Of a DNA stretch of 64,000 bases, positions 43,450-51,825 are shown one piece after another. Each line of letters starts with the position of its first letter. Positions within the stretch are counted from its first letter, which is position 1. This DNA is from Candidatus Bipolaricaulota bacterium. GTDB taxonomy: Bacteria; Bipolaricaulota; Bipolaricaulia; Bipolaricaulales; Bipolaricaulaceae. The stretch lies in the NCBI GenBank assembly GCA_014360985.1, contig JACIWK010000002.1:1-64000 (forward strand). The letters run 5' to 3'. The notes under the pieces are model-generated. The model saw nothing but the letters and a program-made list of their open reading frames with translations. It had not been told where the DNA came from and ran no database searches. Both the position numbers and the translations under genes were made by a program.

Positions 43450-44290
43450 GCGCTGGTTCCTACAGGGTCGCAGGACGCGGGCGTTCCTTCGCAACCGCAC
43501 CGCGGTCGCGGGGGCGGTCTTGGCCCTCACGTTCGCCGCGGTGGCCCTGTTGGCGCCGGCCATCTCCCCCCATGACCCGCTCAAGCAGGACGTGTACAAC
43601 ATGCTCGCCAGACCTGGGAGGGGCCACCTCCTCGGCACGGACGACCTGGGACGGGATGTCCTGTCGAGGATCCTCTACGGAGCGAGGGTCTCGCTCATCG
43701 TGGGGTTGTCCTCGGTTCTGGTTGGAACCGTCGTCGGGACATTCGTGGGGCTCGTGGCCGGGTACTTTGGGGGGTCCCTCGAGCTGGGCGTGATGCGGGT
43801 GGTGGACATCCTGATGTCGTTCCCGGTCCTGGTGATGGGGCTCATGTTCATGGCGATCTTGGGGCCAGGGATGGACAAGCTCATCCTGGCTATCGGCCTC
43901 GTCCTCTCCCCCCAGATCGCGCGGCTGACCCACGGCTCGATGGTGGCGCTGCGGGACATGGAGTACCTCACGGCGGCCCGCGCTGTGGGAGCGGGTCCGT
44001 GGCGCATCCTGCGCCGTCACGTGCTTCCCAACATGCTGGGGGAAATCTTGGTGATGGCCACCCTGTGGACGGCCACTGCCATCCGGGTTGAGGCCAATCT
44101 CTCCTTCATTGGGCTAGGAGTTTCGCCTCCCACACCCACTTGGGGGAACATGATCCGGGAGGGCGTGCGGTGGTTGGTGGTGACGCCGTGGCTTGCCCTG
44201 TTCCCAGGGCTCGCCATCCTTCTCGCCGTCCTGGCCTTCAACATGGTCGGGGATGGTCTGCGCGATGCCATCGATCCCAAGCTCCATTAG
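43442..44290 (+). CDS. ABC transporter permease, DppC family
   Basis: A 282-residue partner permease with six helices. The N-terminal segment FLRNRTAVAGAVLALTFAAV and LLGTDDLGRDVLSRILYGAR are the DppC signatures, and the EAA loop reads YLTAARAVGAGPWRILRRHV. It would form the channel with the DppB-type protein; the two ATPases needed for transport must be supplied from elsewhere. It overlaps the DppB-type gene and ends 64 bases before a DUF6125 gene. Confidence 0.95.
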   Translation: MSRRWFLQGRRTRAFLRNRTAVAGAVLALTFAAVALLAPAISPHDPLKQDVYNMLARPGRGHLLGTDDLGRDVLSRILYGARVSLIVGLSSVLVGTVVGTFVGLVAGYFGGSLELGVMRVVDILMSFPVLVMGLMFMAILGPGMDKLILAIGLVLSPQIARLTHGSMVALRDMEYLTAARAVGAGPWRILRRHVLPNMLGEILVMATLWTATAIRVEANLSFIGLGVSPPTPTWGNMIREGVRWLVVTPWLALFPGLAILLAVLAFNMVGDGLRDAIDPKLH

Positions 44291-44354
44291 GGGGAGCTGG
44301 GGCTGGCTCCTGGCGATGGACCGCACGAGAGACCGATGAGAGGAGGGAGCGCCA

Positions 44355-44870
44355 GTGGATCGATCTCTGCTCGCAGCGCTCGGGACAGACGGGCTAGTAC
44401 AGTTGATCGAGGATGGGGCCAAGAACTGGCTCGCCATGGACGGGCTGTGGTTCCTGGCAGTGGAAGACCGGTTCGGCCTGGAGGCGGCGATCGAGCTCGA
44501 CCGCGCGGTGTGGGAGCGGTTCTCGCCGATCGAGGCCCGCCGGATCCTGAAGCGACGGGGGATCGCCCCCGGCGGCGGGCTCCCCGCGCTGGCAGAGGCC
44601 CTCAAGTACCGGCTCTACGCGGGCCTGAACGAGCAGGAGGTGCGCTGGACGGACCGGGGCACGCTCGTCCTGGAGATGAAGACGTGCCGGGTCCACGAGG
44701 CACGGAACCGCGATGGCCGGCCGCCTTTCCCGTGCCGCGAGGTGGGCCTGGTCGAGTACACCGCGTTTGCCCGGACGGTCGACGAGCGGATAGGGGTCCG
44801 CTGCCTTGGCTGCCCGCCGGAGCGACCGGCGGGCGCGTGGTGCGCGTGGGAGTTCTCCACACCCCCGTGA
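44355..44870 (+). CDS. DUF6125-family protein
   Basis: A 171-residue cytosolic protein that I assign to DUF6125, a group often annotated as hypothetical in anaerobes. The N-terminal helical half has NWLAMDGLWFLAVEDRFGLE and EARRILKRRGI. The C-terminal half is beta-rich with conserved Cys (MKTCRVHEARNRDG, PPFPCREVGLVEY, VRCLGCPPE) that could bind a metal or cofactor. The GTG start follows AGGAGGGAGC. Function is unknown; it may be the last gene of the transporter operon. Confidence 0.65.
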   Translation: MDRSLLAALGTDGLVQLIEDGAKNWLAMDGLWFLAVEDRFGLEAAIELDRAVWERFSPIEARRILKRRGIAPGGGLPALAEALKYRLYAGLNEQEVRWTDRGTLVLEMKTCRVHEARNRDGRPPFPCREVGLVEYTAFARTVDERIGVRCLGCPPERPAGAWCAWEFSTPP

Positions 44871-44895
44871 TCCGTTGTCCGGAGTCCGTGGTTCC

Positions 44896-44967
44896 GTAGG
44901 GGCGGACCTTGTGTCCGCCCATCGTCTCCGGGACCGAACGGCCGTCGGGGACAAGCCCCGCCGCTAC
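44896..44967. repeat. two back-to-back stem-loop repeats with CTTGT loop (copies 2 and 3)
   Basis: Forward copy: GTAG, then GGGCGGAC-CTTGT-GTCCGCCC (44900-44920), a perfect eight-base stem. Reverse copy on the other strand: GTAGCGG, CGGGG-CTTGT-CCCCG (44960-44946). Stems differ between copies and to 29453-29475 but always pair. The whole 44871-45024 gap holds only this and degenerate GTCCGTGG-like words. Confidence 0.65.
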
Positions 44968-45024
44968 AGCGGCTACGGCTGTGGTCCGTGAACCCTCTTC
45001 CGGGGTCCGGGGGCAGCCTCCAGC

Positions 45025-45636
45025 CTACCGGCGGGGCTGGATGATCTCGTCGACGATCCCGTACGCCTTGGCCTCCTCGGCGCTCATCCAGAAATCGCGG
45101 TCCGTGTCCTTCTCGATCTTCTCCTTCGGCTGGCCGGTGTGCTTGGCGAGGATCTCGTTCACCCGGTCGCGGGTTTTCATGATCTCGTCGGCGTAGATCT
45201 TGACGTCGATCGCCTGGCCACCGACGCCGGACACCCACGGCTGGTGGATGAGGATCTTCGAGTTGGGGAGCACGAACCGCTTCCCCTTCGCCCCCCCGGC
45301 GAGGATGATCGCCGCCGCGCTCGCGGCCACCCCCACACAGATCGTGCGCACGGCGCACTTCGTGGTCTGCATCGTGTCGTAGATCGCCAGCGCCGCCGAC
45401 ACGTCGCCCCCGGGGCTGTTGATGTAGAGCTGGATGTCCTTCTCCGGGTCCTCAGCCTCGAGGCTCAAGATCTGGGACACGATCCACTCCGCTCCCACGT
45501 ACTGCATGACCCGCCCTGGGGCCCCCGTGATAATCGTCCCCGACAGGAAGATGATCCGGTCGGCGAACAGGCGTGCCAGGACCTGGTCGTAGTAGGACAT
45601 CAGGCGTTCCTGCTCGGTGAACCGCTGCATCTTCAT
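45025..45636 (-). CDS. clpP: ATP-dependent Clp protease proteolytic subunit
   Basis: A 203-residue ClpP with an intact catalytic triad: Ser106 in [10 protein letters not shown], His131 in SKILIHQPW and Asp181 in TDRDFWMSA. The N-terminal [20 protein letters not shown] matches the axial and hydrophobic-groove helix, but the next segment ([19 protein letters not shown]) is about nine residues longer than in typical ClpP. It degrades proteins with ClpX or ClpA as unfoldase, neither of which lies in the window. It overlaps the trigger factor stop by ATGA; GAGGAGGCAACG precedes the ATG. Confidence 0.95.
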   Translation of the reverse strand: MKMQRFTEQERLMSYYDQVLARLFADRIIFLSGTIITGAPGRVMQYVGAEWIVSQILSLEAEDPEKDIQLYINSPGGDVSAALAIYDTMQTTKCAVRTICVGVAASAAAIILAGGAKGKRFVLPNSKILIHQPWVSGVGGQAIDVKIYADEIMKTRDRVNEILAKHTGQPKEKIEKDTDRDFWMSAEEAKAYGIVDEIIQPRR

Positions 45637-46736
45637 CGTTGCCTCCTCGTCTGGGAAATGACCCAATCCGCGGCCCGCTCCACGGTGAGGACAGCCCGCA
45701 CCGTCTCCTCGTCCCGTCCCTGTTCGGCGGCCCGCTGTCGCACTTCGTCCTCGTCCGGGCGGAGCCCCTTCGAACTGGCCACGGCCTGGGCGACGATCTC
45801 CCGGCGCAGCTTCCGGCGGAGGGCGTCCTCGAGCTGGGGCCGCTGGCCGGGGGAGAGGCGCAATTCCTTCATCTCGCTGGTCACCGCCTCGGCGAGCAAG
45901 GTCGGGGGGACCTCCACCTGGAGCGACTCGGCAAGGGTATCGAGCGCCGCCAGGCGCCACGCCCGCAGCCGCCGCGCTTCCGCAGCCTTCGCAAATTCTG
46001 TCCGCAGCGCTTCGGCCAGTGCTTCCCACGACGGATGCCCGTGGTGGCGGGCTGCCTCGTCCGGAGAGGGAAGGAGGAGGTGATACACACCGGTCACGAC
46101 GAACCCCTCCGATCTCCCTTCTGCGTCGGTGAGGGTGATCCTCTCCCCCGCCCTGACCCCTAGGAGCTGCTTTCCGATCGGGCGCGCCGCCGTGGCTTCC
46201 CCCTCCCAGTCGTGATCACCCCGCTGGAGGCGCACGACATCCCCTTCCTCGGCTGGGCCTTCCTTCGGCTCGAGGACCGCTGCCTCGCGGCGCAGATCGG
46301 CGAGCGCGGCGGCGAGGTCCTCGTCTGTGACCGCAGCCGACTCCGGCTCGGCGAGATCGAGGGAGATCTCGTCGGGCACCGTCACGTCCGGCAACACCGC
46401 GAACTTGACCTGGAACGCGAGGCGCTCTCCTGGCACGAACGCCGTCGTCTCCACGGTCGGGGTGGTGAGCGGATGGAGGTCAAGCTCGCGCAACGCCCGG
46501 CCCACCCACTCCCGCACGAGGTCATCCTTCACGTCCTGCACGAACTCTTCCTCGCCGTAGTGGCGGAGGACGAGGTGATGGGGGGCCCGGCCCCGGCGGA
46601 ACCCCGGTACCCGGAGCTGGGCCTGGGCCCGAGCGAGAAGTTCCTGTTCCTTCTTCCGGATCTCCTCGGTCGGGACGTCGATCGAGAGGGTGACCTCCCC
46701 TCCTGAGCGCTCGACCCGGACCTCTCTTTCGTTCAC
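45633..46736 (-). CDS. tig: trigger factor, shortened peptidyl-prolyl isomerase region
   Basis: A 367-residue ribosome-associated chaperone, shorter than the usual 430 residues. The ribosome-binding signature is [20 protein letters not shown], and the C-terminal chaperone arm has the expected long helices ([20 protein letters not shown]). Between them the FKBP-type isomerase domain is reduced to a short beta-rich segment (about residues 165-230) that lacks the familiar isomerase residues. Isomerase activity is therefore doubtful. The GTG is nine bases from a TATAAT box, suggesting a leaderless or near-leaderless start. It is followed by clpP in an ATGA overlap. Confidence 0.88.
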   Translation of the reverse strand: MNEREVRVERSGGEVTLSIDVPTEEIRKKEQELLARAQAQLRVPGFRRGRAPHHLVLRHYGEEEFVQDVKDDLVREWVGRALRELDLHPLTTPTVETTAFVPGERLAFQVKFAVLPDVTVPDEISLDLAEPESAAVTDEDLAAALADLRREAAVLEPKEGPAEEGDVVRLQRGDHDWEGEATAARPIGKQLLGVRAGERITLTDAEGRSEGFVVTGVYHLLLPSPDEAARHHGHPSWEALAEALRTEFAKAAEARRLRAWRLAALDTLAESLQVEVPPTLLAEAVTSEMKELRLSPGQRPQLEDALRRKLRREIVAQAVASSKGLRPDEDEVRQRAAEQGRDEETVRAVLTVERAADWVISQTRRQR

Positions 46737-46745
46737 AGTGCGGGG

Positions 46746-46751
46746 ATTATA
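46746..46751 (-). promoter_or_regulatory. -10 box of tig-clpP, near-leaderless
   Basis: On the minus strand a perfect TATAAT ends nine bases before the GTG of tig. No good -35 is seen upstream, and no ribosome binding site lies in the nine bases. Confidence 0.6.
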
Positions 46752-46756
46752 GCCGC

Positions 46757-47422
46757 CTACCCCCACAGCCTGGAGAGGAGGGCCCAGCGGATGCCGACCA
46801 GCTGGAACGCGATCGCCTCCGCTCCCGTGAACACGGCCTGGAGCACCCCAAGGAGGAGGAGGGCCAGCACGATGAAGATCCCGAACTGTTCGAGCCGGAG
46901 AAGCTGGATCCGCCACCGCACGGGGAGGAAGTAGGCGAGGACCTTCGACCCGTCAAGGGGGGGCACGGGCAGGAGGTTGAACAGCCCGAGGACGAGCGAG
47001 AGAAGGACGACCAGGGCGACGAAGGCCAACACGTACGAGTTGGTCACCCCGAGGGCGACGAGTCCGCGGCCGAGTCCGGCCGCAAGGAGGGCCATCGCGA
47101 AGTTTGTCCCCGGCCCCGCCACGCTCACGTAGAGCATCCCCTTCCACGTGTCGCGGAAGTAGTACGGGTTGACCGGCACTGGCTTCGCCCATCCGAACAC
47201 GATCGGGAACCCCGCGAACCGCCGCAGGAGGAGGAGCCCCAGCGGGAGGATGATCGAGCCCACCGGGTCGAGGTGCTTGACCGGGTTCAGGGTGAGCCGC
47301 CCCGCGGCCCTGGCCGTGGGATCGCCGAGCTTCCACGCCACGAACCCGTGGGCCACCTCGTGGGGGATCACGCACACCAGGAGCGCGCCCACCGCCATCA
47401 GCCCGTAGATGAGCTCGCTCAC
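46757..47422 (-). CDS. M50-family site-2-type membrane metalloprotease
   Basis: A 221-residue membrane protein of the site-2 protease family without PDZ or CBS extensions. The zinc motif is VIPHEVAHGFVAW (HExxH) in helix 1 and the distal zinc Asp is in LLPVPPLDGSKVL. Four to six helices are predicted. Small M50 proteins of this kind are widespread and probably act on membrane-bound regulators or in membrane quality control; the substrate is unknown. The GTG start overlaps the RqcH stop (GTGA). Confidence 0.9.
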   Translation of the reverse strand: MSELIYGLMAVGALLVCVIPHEVAHGFVAWKLGDPTARAAGRLTLNPVKHLDPVGSIILPLGLLLLRRFAGFPIVFGWAKPVPVNPYYFRDTWKGMLYVSVAGPGTNFAMALLAAGLGRGLVALGVTNSYVLAFVALVVLLSLVLGLFNLLPVPPLDGSKVLAYFLPVRWRIQLLRLEQFGIFIVLALLLLGVLQAVFTGAEAIAFQLVGIRWALLSRLWG

Positions 47423-48879
47423 GGGCCCCGATCCCCGCCGACGACGAGGACCTCCTCGCGAAGTAGCGTCACCATCCCGGGTGGCACTCCCTTCGGCTTG
47501 CGCACATAGCGGGCCTCAGTGTAGCTGACAGCGACCTTGCGCTCACCCCGGCCCCGGGAGTGCCAGGCCGCCAGTTCCGCCGCTCGGACGAGGACCTCCC
47601 GAGGCACGGGGCGGCCATCGGTGCGGATGAGGACGTGGGCCCCCGGCACGCCGCGGGCGTGCAGCCACACGTCATCGGGCCGAGCAGCGCGCACGAGCTG
47701 GTCGTTCTCCTCGCCGGAGCGGCCGATGAGGATCCGGAACCCGTCCACGGTGGTCTCGCGGGGCGTGGCCCGAGGAGGGGTGCGCGCCGGCTTGGGCGAC
47801 GACGCCAGGTCCTGGGTCTGTCCGTCGAGGTACGGAGCCAGGTCGGGCCGGCGGGCGAGCAGGTCCTGCAGGGCACGGAGCCGGGAGATCTCCTCCTCCA
47901 GCGCGCGGCGCCGGATGGGGGTTCCCTCGAGGCGACGGCGGAGCTTCTTCGCCTTGGCATAGAGGGCAGTTGCCTGAGCCGCCGGTGGGAGCGCGGGGTC
48001 GAGGTGGAGGGTCACGGGCTTCCCATCGAACCCCTCCACGACCACCTCCGCGGCGCCGCGAGGGATGTCCGCGATGCGGGTGAGGATGAGGTCCGCCTGG
48101 GCCTGGATCTCCGGCCAGCGCTGCGCCTCGCCCTCCGCCGCGGCGAGCGCGGCGAGCGCCCGTTCCCGGCGGGCGAGGGCCCGGGCGATCTGGGTTGCCT
48201 GGTCGCGGGCCGACTCCGTACCCAGGCGGCCTTCGAGCTGAACGTCGAGCGCCTGCCAGAACGCGGGGAGGACCAGCCGGGGCTCGCCGAGGTCGGGGCG
48301 GGGGAAGAAGCTCGCCGTCGAGCGTTCGCCCGTGCGGTAGACGTAGCCCGCCGGCGCGCGGGCAAGGAGGTCGGTGGCGAACGCCGCGAGCTCCTCGGGC
48401 CCGGGCGGGTGCCCGAAGTGGGCTGCGGCCGCGCGGCGGAGGTCTGGGCCAAGGCCGGATGAGGGGTCCGCGGGCGCCGCGAAGTCGACGGCCCGCAGCG
48501 TGCCGCCGCGGAACGAGGCTGCCTCCCCGTCGCGGGGGACAAGGAACAGGTCGCCCTGGCGCGGGCGGAGGTCGAGGACGACGTCCCCGCCCAGGAACCG
48601 CAGGCGAACAACCCGGTCCAGACCCGCCTGCTCCAGGGCGACGAGGGGCTGCCCGGTGAGGCTGCGCAGAAGAACGCAGAACGGCGGCGGAGAAGGGGGA
48701 GTCGGCGGGCGGAGGGCCGTGCGGTGAAAGGCCTTAGCCCCCGGGTCGAGGGCCAGGGCCCCACTGGGGCGGTAGAAGCGGAGGAAGAACACCTCGCCCA
48801 CCTGGTGGACCTTCGACAGCCGTGCTCCAACGAGCGGGTGCGCCTCCTCAAGAGCCTTCCGAAGCTCGATCCCCTCCAT
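47419..48879 (-). CDS. rqcH: RqcH / NFACT-domain ribosome quality control protein
   Basis: A 486-residue protein of the NEMF/RqcH (fibronectin-binding A) family, which binds stalled 50S subunits and adds Ala tails to nascent chains. The N-terminal NFACT-N region opens MEGIELRKALEEAHPLVGAR, the middle coiled coil lies around AKKLRRRLEGTPIRRRALEE, and the C-terminal NFACT-R has DDVWLHARGVPGAHVLIRTD and the late VRKPKGVPPGMV. It is somewhat shorter than most bacterial RqcH (about 550). TAAGAT on the minus strand six bases before the ATG suggests a leaderless mRNA. The M50 gene follows with overlap. Confidence 0.92.
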   Translation of the reverse strand: MEGIELRKALEEAHPLVGARLSKVHQVGEVFFLRFYRPSGALALDPGAKAFHRTALRPPTPPSPPPFCVLLRSLTGQPLVALEQAGLDRVVRLRFLGGDVVLDLRPRQGDLFLVPRDGEAASFRGGTLRAVDFAAPADPSSGLGPDLRRAAAAHFGHPPGPEELAAFATDLLARAPAGYVYRTGERSTASFFPRPDLGEPRLVLPAFWQALDVQLEGRLGTESARDQATQIARALARRERALAALAAAEGEAQRWPEIQAQADLILTRIADIPRGAAEVVVEGFDGKPVTLHLDPALPPAAQATALYAKAKKLRRRLEGTPIRRRALEEEISRLRALQDLLARRPDLAPYLDGQTQDLASSPKPARTPPRATPRETTVDGFRILIGRSGEENDQLVRAARPDDVWLHARGVPGAHVLIRTDGRPVPREVLVRAAELAAWHSRGRGERKVAVSYTEARYVRKPKGVPPGMVTLLREEVLVVGGDRGP

Positions 48880-48885
48880 GGGAAG

Positions 48886-48891
48886 ATCTTA
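48886..48891 (-). promoter_or_regulatory. -10 box of rqcH, leaderless
   Basis: TAAGAT on the minus strand ends six bases before the ATG of rqcH. There is no ribosome site in the gap; the -35 region is unclear. Confidence 0.5.
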
Positions 48892-48965
48892 CCCAGGCGT
48901 GCGTGGCCGTGGCCCGGTCTGGAGCGACCCCCGAGGCATGCGGGGACAGAAACCCCCATCCGGCC

Positions 48966-49397
48966 CTACAGCGGGCGGACGGGCTCGCAGAGCTCGACGA
49001 TGAACTTCCTCTCGGGATGGGCCTCGTGGTCGTTCAGGTACACCTCGTAGCACATCCGGTCATCCGGCTGGTAGCCGCTCGTGGACAGCCACTCCATGAG
49101 CGCGTTCCACGCCGCGCCGAACTGGTCGGCGGCGATCTCCACGTGGGCCACGGCGAACAGCCCGCCGGGGATCACCATCGCCTCGGCCCCACCCCCTGCG
49201 GGTGTGCCGGGGGGAACGGTGATGCACGCGCTCGACGTGAGCTGCGACTCCTCAACGGCGTCCGGGTCGTCGTGGTACACGGCGAGGACCTGCGTCTCCG
49301 GGAACCGCAGAAACCCCCGCGGCCCGGCCCACGCCAGGAGCTTTCCGAATGCCTTCCCGATCGTGTGGTACGGCCCTACGTGGCGGACGCACGCCAC
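48966..49397 (-). CDS. GyrI-like small-molecule-binding domain (effector half of a split AraC regulator)
   Basis: A 143-residue GyrI-like domain, the ligand-sensing half of AraC/Rob-type regulators and of stand-alone drug-binding proteins. Conserved pieces are VRHVGPYHTIGKAFGKLLAW, VPPGTPAGGGAEAMVIPGG and EWLSTSGYQPDDRMCYEVYL. It lies in the same frame as the AraC DNA-binding gene just upstream on the minus strand and is separated from it by one TGA (49424-49422) plus eight residues that still read as linker (SAGVPELH). A GTG at 49397 could start it as a separate protein, without a clear ribosome site. See the upstream half for interpretation. Confidence 0.7.
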   Translation of the reverse strand: MACVRHVGPYHTIGKAFGKLLAWAGPRGFLRFPETQVLAVYHDDPDAVEESQLTSSACITVPPGTPAGGGAEAMVIPGGLFAVAHVEIAADQFGAAWNALMEWLSTSGYQPDDRMCYEVYLNDHEAHPERKFIVELCEPVRPL

Positions 49398-49421
49398 GTG
49401 CAGCTCCGGAACTCCCGCACT

Positions 49422-49895
49422 TCACACCGCCATCTTGAAGCGCTGCCCCTGCCCTTGGCTCGTCATGACGCGAGTGTAGGAGGAGCGGAGGGTGACGTCT
49501 TCACCGATCTTGCGCATCACCCGCCTGTCCTCGCTCTCCCGGCCGGCGGATCCCCTCCGGTACGCCGACGCGCTCACCCCGAACAGGTCCCGGAACTCGC
49601 GGGCAAACGCGGACGACGAGGAGAATCCGCACTCCCGGGCGATGGTCGTGATCGGCCGCCCCTGGTCCTGTGCGAGCTTGTGGGCTGCGGTGAGGACGCG
49701 CAGCCGCCGCACGAGCGTCCCCACCGGCTCTCCGACCATGGCGCGGAAGACCCGGTGGAAGTGGTACGGGGAGAAGTTGGCCACGCGAGCGAGGGTGTGG
49801 AGCGAGAGGTCCCCGTCGAGATGCTCCCGGATGTAGGCGAGCACGCGCTCGATGCGCCGCTCGTACTCCCGCCGCGAGACCTCCCGGGGATCCAT
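49422..49895 (-). CDS. AraC-family DNA-binding domain (N-terminal half of a split regulator)
   Basis: A 157-residue protein containing the two helix-turn-helix motifs of AraC/MarA regulators: DLSLHTLARVANFSPYHFHR and ITTIARECGFSSSSAFAREF, then FGVSASAYRR. It ends at TGA immediately before the linker to the GyrI-like domain in the same frame; relatives are usually one protein of about 290 residues. ATG 49895 with AGAGG upstream is preferred over an ATG at 49943. Either a recent nonsense mutation split the regulator, or both halves act separately. TGA is used as an ordinary stop all through the window, so recoding is unlikely. Confidence 0.75.
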   Translation of the reverse strand: MDPREVSRREYERRIERVLAYIREHLDGDLSLHTLARVANFSPYHFHRVFRAMVGEPVGTLVRRLRVLTAAHKLAQDQGRPITTIARECGFSSSSAFAREFRDLFGVSASAYRRGSAGRESEDRRVMRKIGEDVTLRSSYTRVMTSQGQGQRFKMAV

Positions 49896-50069
49896 CAGAC
49901 CTCTACTGGTGAAGTGTACCGTACCTGTCTTGTGCAGCGCCATCCCCGGCTGCCCCTTCCCCTTGCCTCCGCGGGTGGCTATACTGCTCGCACGAAGCCA
50001 CGGGCGCTCCGGTCATCGTGACCGCGAGACGGGGTGCCTTGGAACGAAGGGATGCGCAAGGAGGAAAGG

Positions 50070-50693
50070 ATGGGCGGGAAGCGGGTAGCAGCAGCGTTGG
50101 GCGTGCTCGTCGGGGCGGGATTGCTCACGGGGTGTTGTCTGCTGAGCGGCAACCCCACGGTCACGATCAGTGGGCCTTCTACGGCGACGACAGGGACCCC
50201 GGTGACGTTCACCGCCACCGCCACAGGCGGCAGCGCGCCCTATACCTATATGTGGAGCATCGGGGGGTCTGGGTCGACGGTGACGCATACGTTCACGTCA
50301 GCGGGGAGCCACACGATCGTCGTCACCGTCACGGACAACTGCGGGAAGTCGGCCACCGCGATGTGGCCGGTCACCGTGAGCGAAGGTGCCGGCGGGGGAA
50401 ACCTGACGGGAATGTGGAACGGGACGATCTACGACAACCGCGGTGATTCAATGCAGTTCTCACTCCAGTTGACCCACGTAGGCACGAACGTCACCGGGAC
50501 AGCGTATGGAGGCGGGCTTAGCTCGACTGGGAGCGGATCCTATGCCGCCGGGACGTTCCAGTTCCAGTTCCAGTGGTGGCGCACGACCACAATCGTAACC
50601 CTTGTCGGGACCTACAACCCGTACGCGAACGAGCTCTCAGGCGACTGGATGGTTGGAGGAGTGCGCGGGGGGTCCTGGCGAGTCCGCCGTTAG
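50070..50693 (+). CDS. PKD-domain lipoprotein
   Basis: A 207-residue exported lipoprotein. The signal peptide ends in the lipobox LLTGC, with Cys at residue 24. Residues 30-110 form a PKD/Ig-like beta sandwich (GGSAPYTYMWSIGGSGSTVT, TFTSAGSHTIVVTVTD), and the last 90 residues make a second beta-rich domain starting TGMWNGTIYDNRGDSMQFSL, similar in spacing to lipocalin-like DUF domains. AAGGAGGAAAGG precedes the ATG and TATACT lies at 49980-49985. It would be anchored on the outer face of a membrane; ligand unknown. Confidence 0.75.
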   Translation: MGGKRVAAALGVLVGAGLLTGCCLLSGNPTVTISGPSTATTGTPVTFTATATGGSAPYTYMWSIGGSGSTVTHTFTSAGSHTIVVTVTDNCGKSATAMWPVTVSEGAGGGNLTGMWNGTIYDNRGDSMQFSLQLTHVGTNVTGTAYGGGLSSTGSGSYAAGTFQFQFQWWRTTTIVTLVGTYNPYANELSGDWMVGGVRGGSWRVRR

Positions 50694-50807
50694 CCCCCGC
50701 CTGCGTTCGACGTCGCGGAGGGATGCTCCGAACGGCGGCCGGCGGCCCATCCCCGCTGGCCGCTTTTCCTTGCGCCCCGTACGGCTTCCGGTAAGCTACT
50801 CTCATCG

Positions 50808-50880
50808 GCCGGCGTAGCTCAGCAGGCAGAGCAGCCGCTTCGTAAGCGGCGGGTCGGGGGTTCGATTCCTCCCGCCGGCT
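50808..50880 (+). tRNA. tRNA-Thr (anticodon CGT)
   Basis: Acceptor GCCGGCG pairs with CGCCGGC, anticodon stem GCCGC/GCGGC holds TTCGTAA (anticodon CGT), and the T-arm is GGGGG-TTCGATT-CCTCC with one GT pair. The discriminator is T and CCA is not encoded. A promoter TTGCGC (50770-50775), 16 bases, TAAGCT (50792-50797) lies upstream. Confidence 0.95.
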
Positions 50881-50949
50881 CAAGAAGACAGTCGCAAGTC
50901 ATCTGGTTGCGGACTTAGGACTTGAGACTGTCCCAGCGGGGTGAGAGCG

Positions 50950-51825
50950 ATGGACAAGGGCACGTATCGGGTGAAGACGGGGTTCGCGGAGATGTTCAAG
51001 GGCGGGGTGATCATGGACGTCACCACCGCTGACCAGGCGAGGATCGCCGAGGAGGCCGGGGCGGTGGCGGTGATGGCCCTCGAACGCGTCCCGGCGGACA
51101 TCCGCGCCCAGGGCGGCGTGGCCCGAATGGCCGACCCCCAGAAGATCCGGGAGATCCAAGATGCGGTCTCGATCCCCGTCATGGCCAAGGTGAGGATCGG
51201 TCACATCGCCGAGGCACGGATCCTGGAGGCCCTCGGGGTGGACTTCATCGATGAAAGCGAGGTCCTCACCCCCGCCGACCCGTTCCACCACATCGACAAG
51301 TGGGGGTTCAAGGTCCCGTTCGTGTGTGGGTGCCGGGACCTCGGGGAGGCGACGCGGCGGATCGCGGAGGGGGCGGCGATGATCCGCACCAAAGGGGAGG
51401 CCGGGACGGGGAACGTGATCGAGGCCGTGCGCCACATGCGCCTCCTCAACGACCAGATTCGGCGCCTCCAGGGGATGAACCGGGCCGAGCTCATCTCCTA
51501 CGGGAAGGAGATCGGGGCTCCGGTGGAGATCCTCGAGCTCATCCAGGAGCACGGGCGGCTGCCGGTGGTCAACTTCGCCGCGGGCGGGATCGCCACCCCG
51601 GCCGATGCCGCGCTCATGCGCATGCTTGGCTGCGACGGGGTGTTCGTGGGCTCCGGGATCTTCAAGAGCGCGGACCCCGAGAAGCGGGCGAAGGCGATCG
51701 TCGTGGCGTGCACCCACTACGACGATCCGCAGGTCCTCGCCGAGGTGGCGACCGGTCTCGGGGAGGCGATGCCCGGGATCCCGATCGAGGCGATCCCCGA
51801 AACGGAGCTCATGCAGCACCGATGA
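50950..51825 (+). CDS. pdxS: pyridoxal 5'-phosphate synthase, PdxS subunit
   Basis: A 291-residue TIM barrel that builds PLP from ribose 5-phosphate, glyceraldehyde 3-phosphate and ammonia. Lys80 in [10 protein letters not shown] and Lys148 in [13 protein letters not shown] are the two lysines that carry the sugar intermediates, and [17 protein letters not shown] binds phosphate. The partner glutaminase gene overlaps as ATGA, giving the usual 12:12 complex. An in-frame GTG at 50941 is an alternative start; the ATG at 50950 is preferred, with GGGGTGAG upstream. Confidence 0.98.
   Translation: MDKGTYRVKTGFAEMFKGGVIMDVTTADQARIAEEAGAVAVMALERVPADIRAQGGVARMADPQKIREIQDAVSIPVMAKVRIGHIAEARILEALGVDFIDESEVLTPADPFHHIDKWGFKVPFVCGCRDLGEATRRIAEGAAMIRTKGEAGTGNVIEAVRHMRLLNDQIRRLQGMNRAELISYGKEIGAPVEILELIQEHGRLPVVNFAAGGIATPADAALMRMLGCDGVFVGSGIFKSADPEKRAKAIVVACTHYDDPQVLAEVATGLGEAMPGIPIEAIPETELMQHR

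Noticed and set aside
49422..49424. Selenocysteine or reassigned TGA codon
   Set aside because: Many genes end at TGA with the next gene starting in overlap, so TGA is a true stop. The position is an unconserved linker and no SECIS-like hairpin was recognised.
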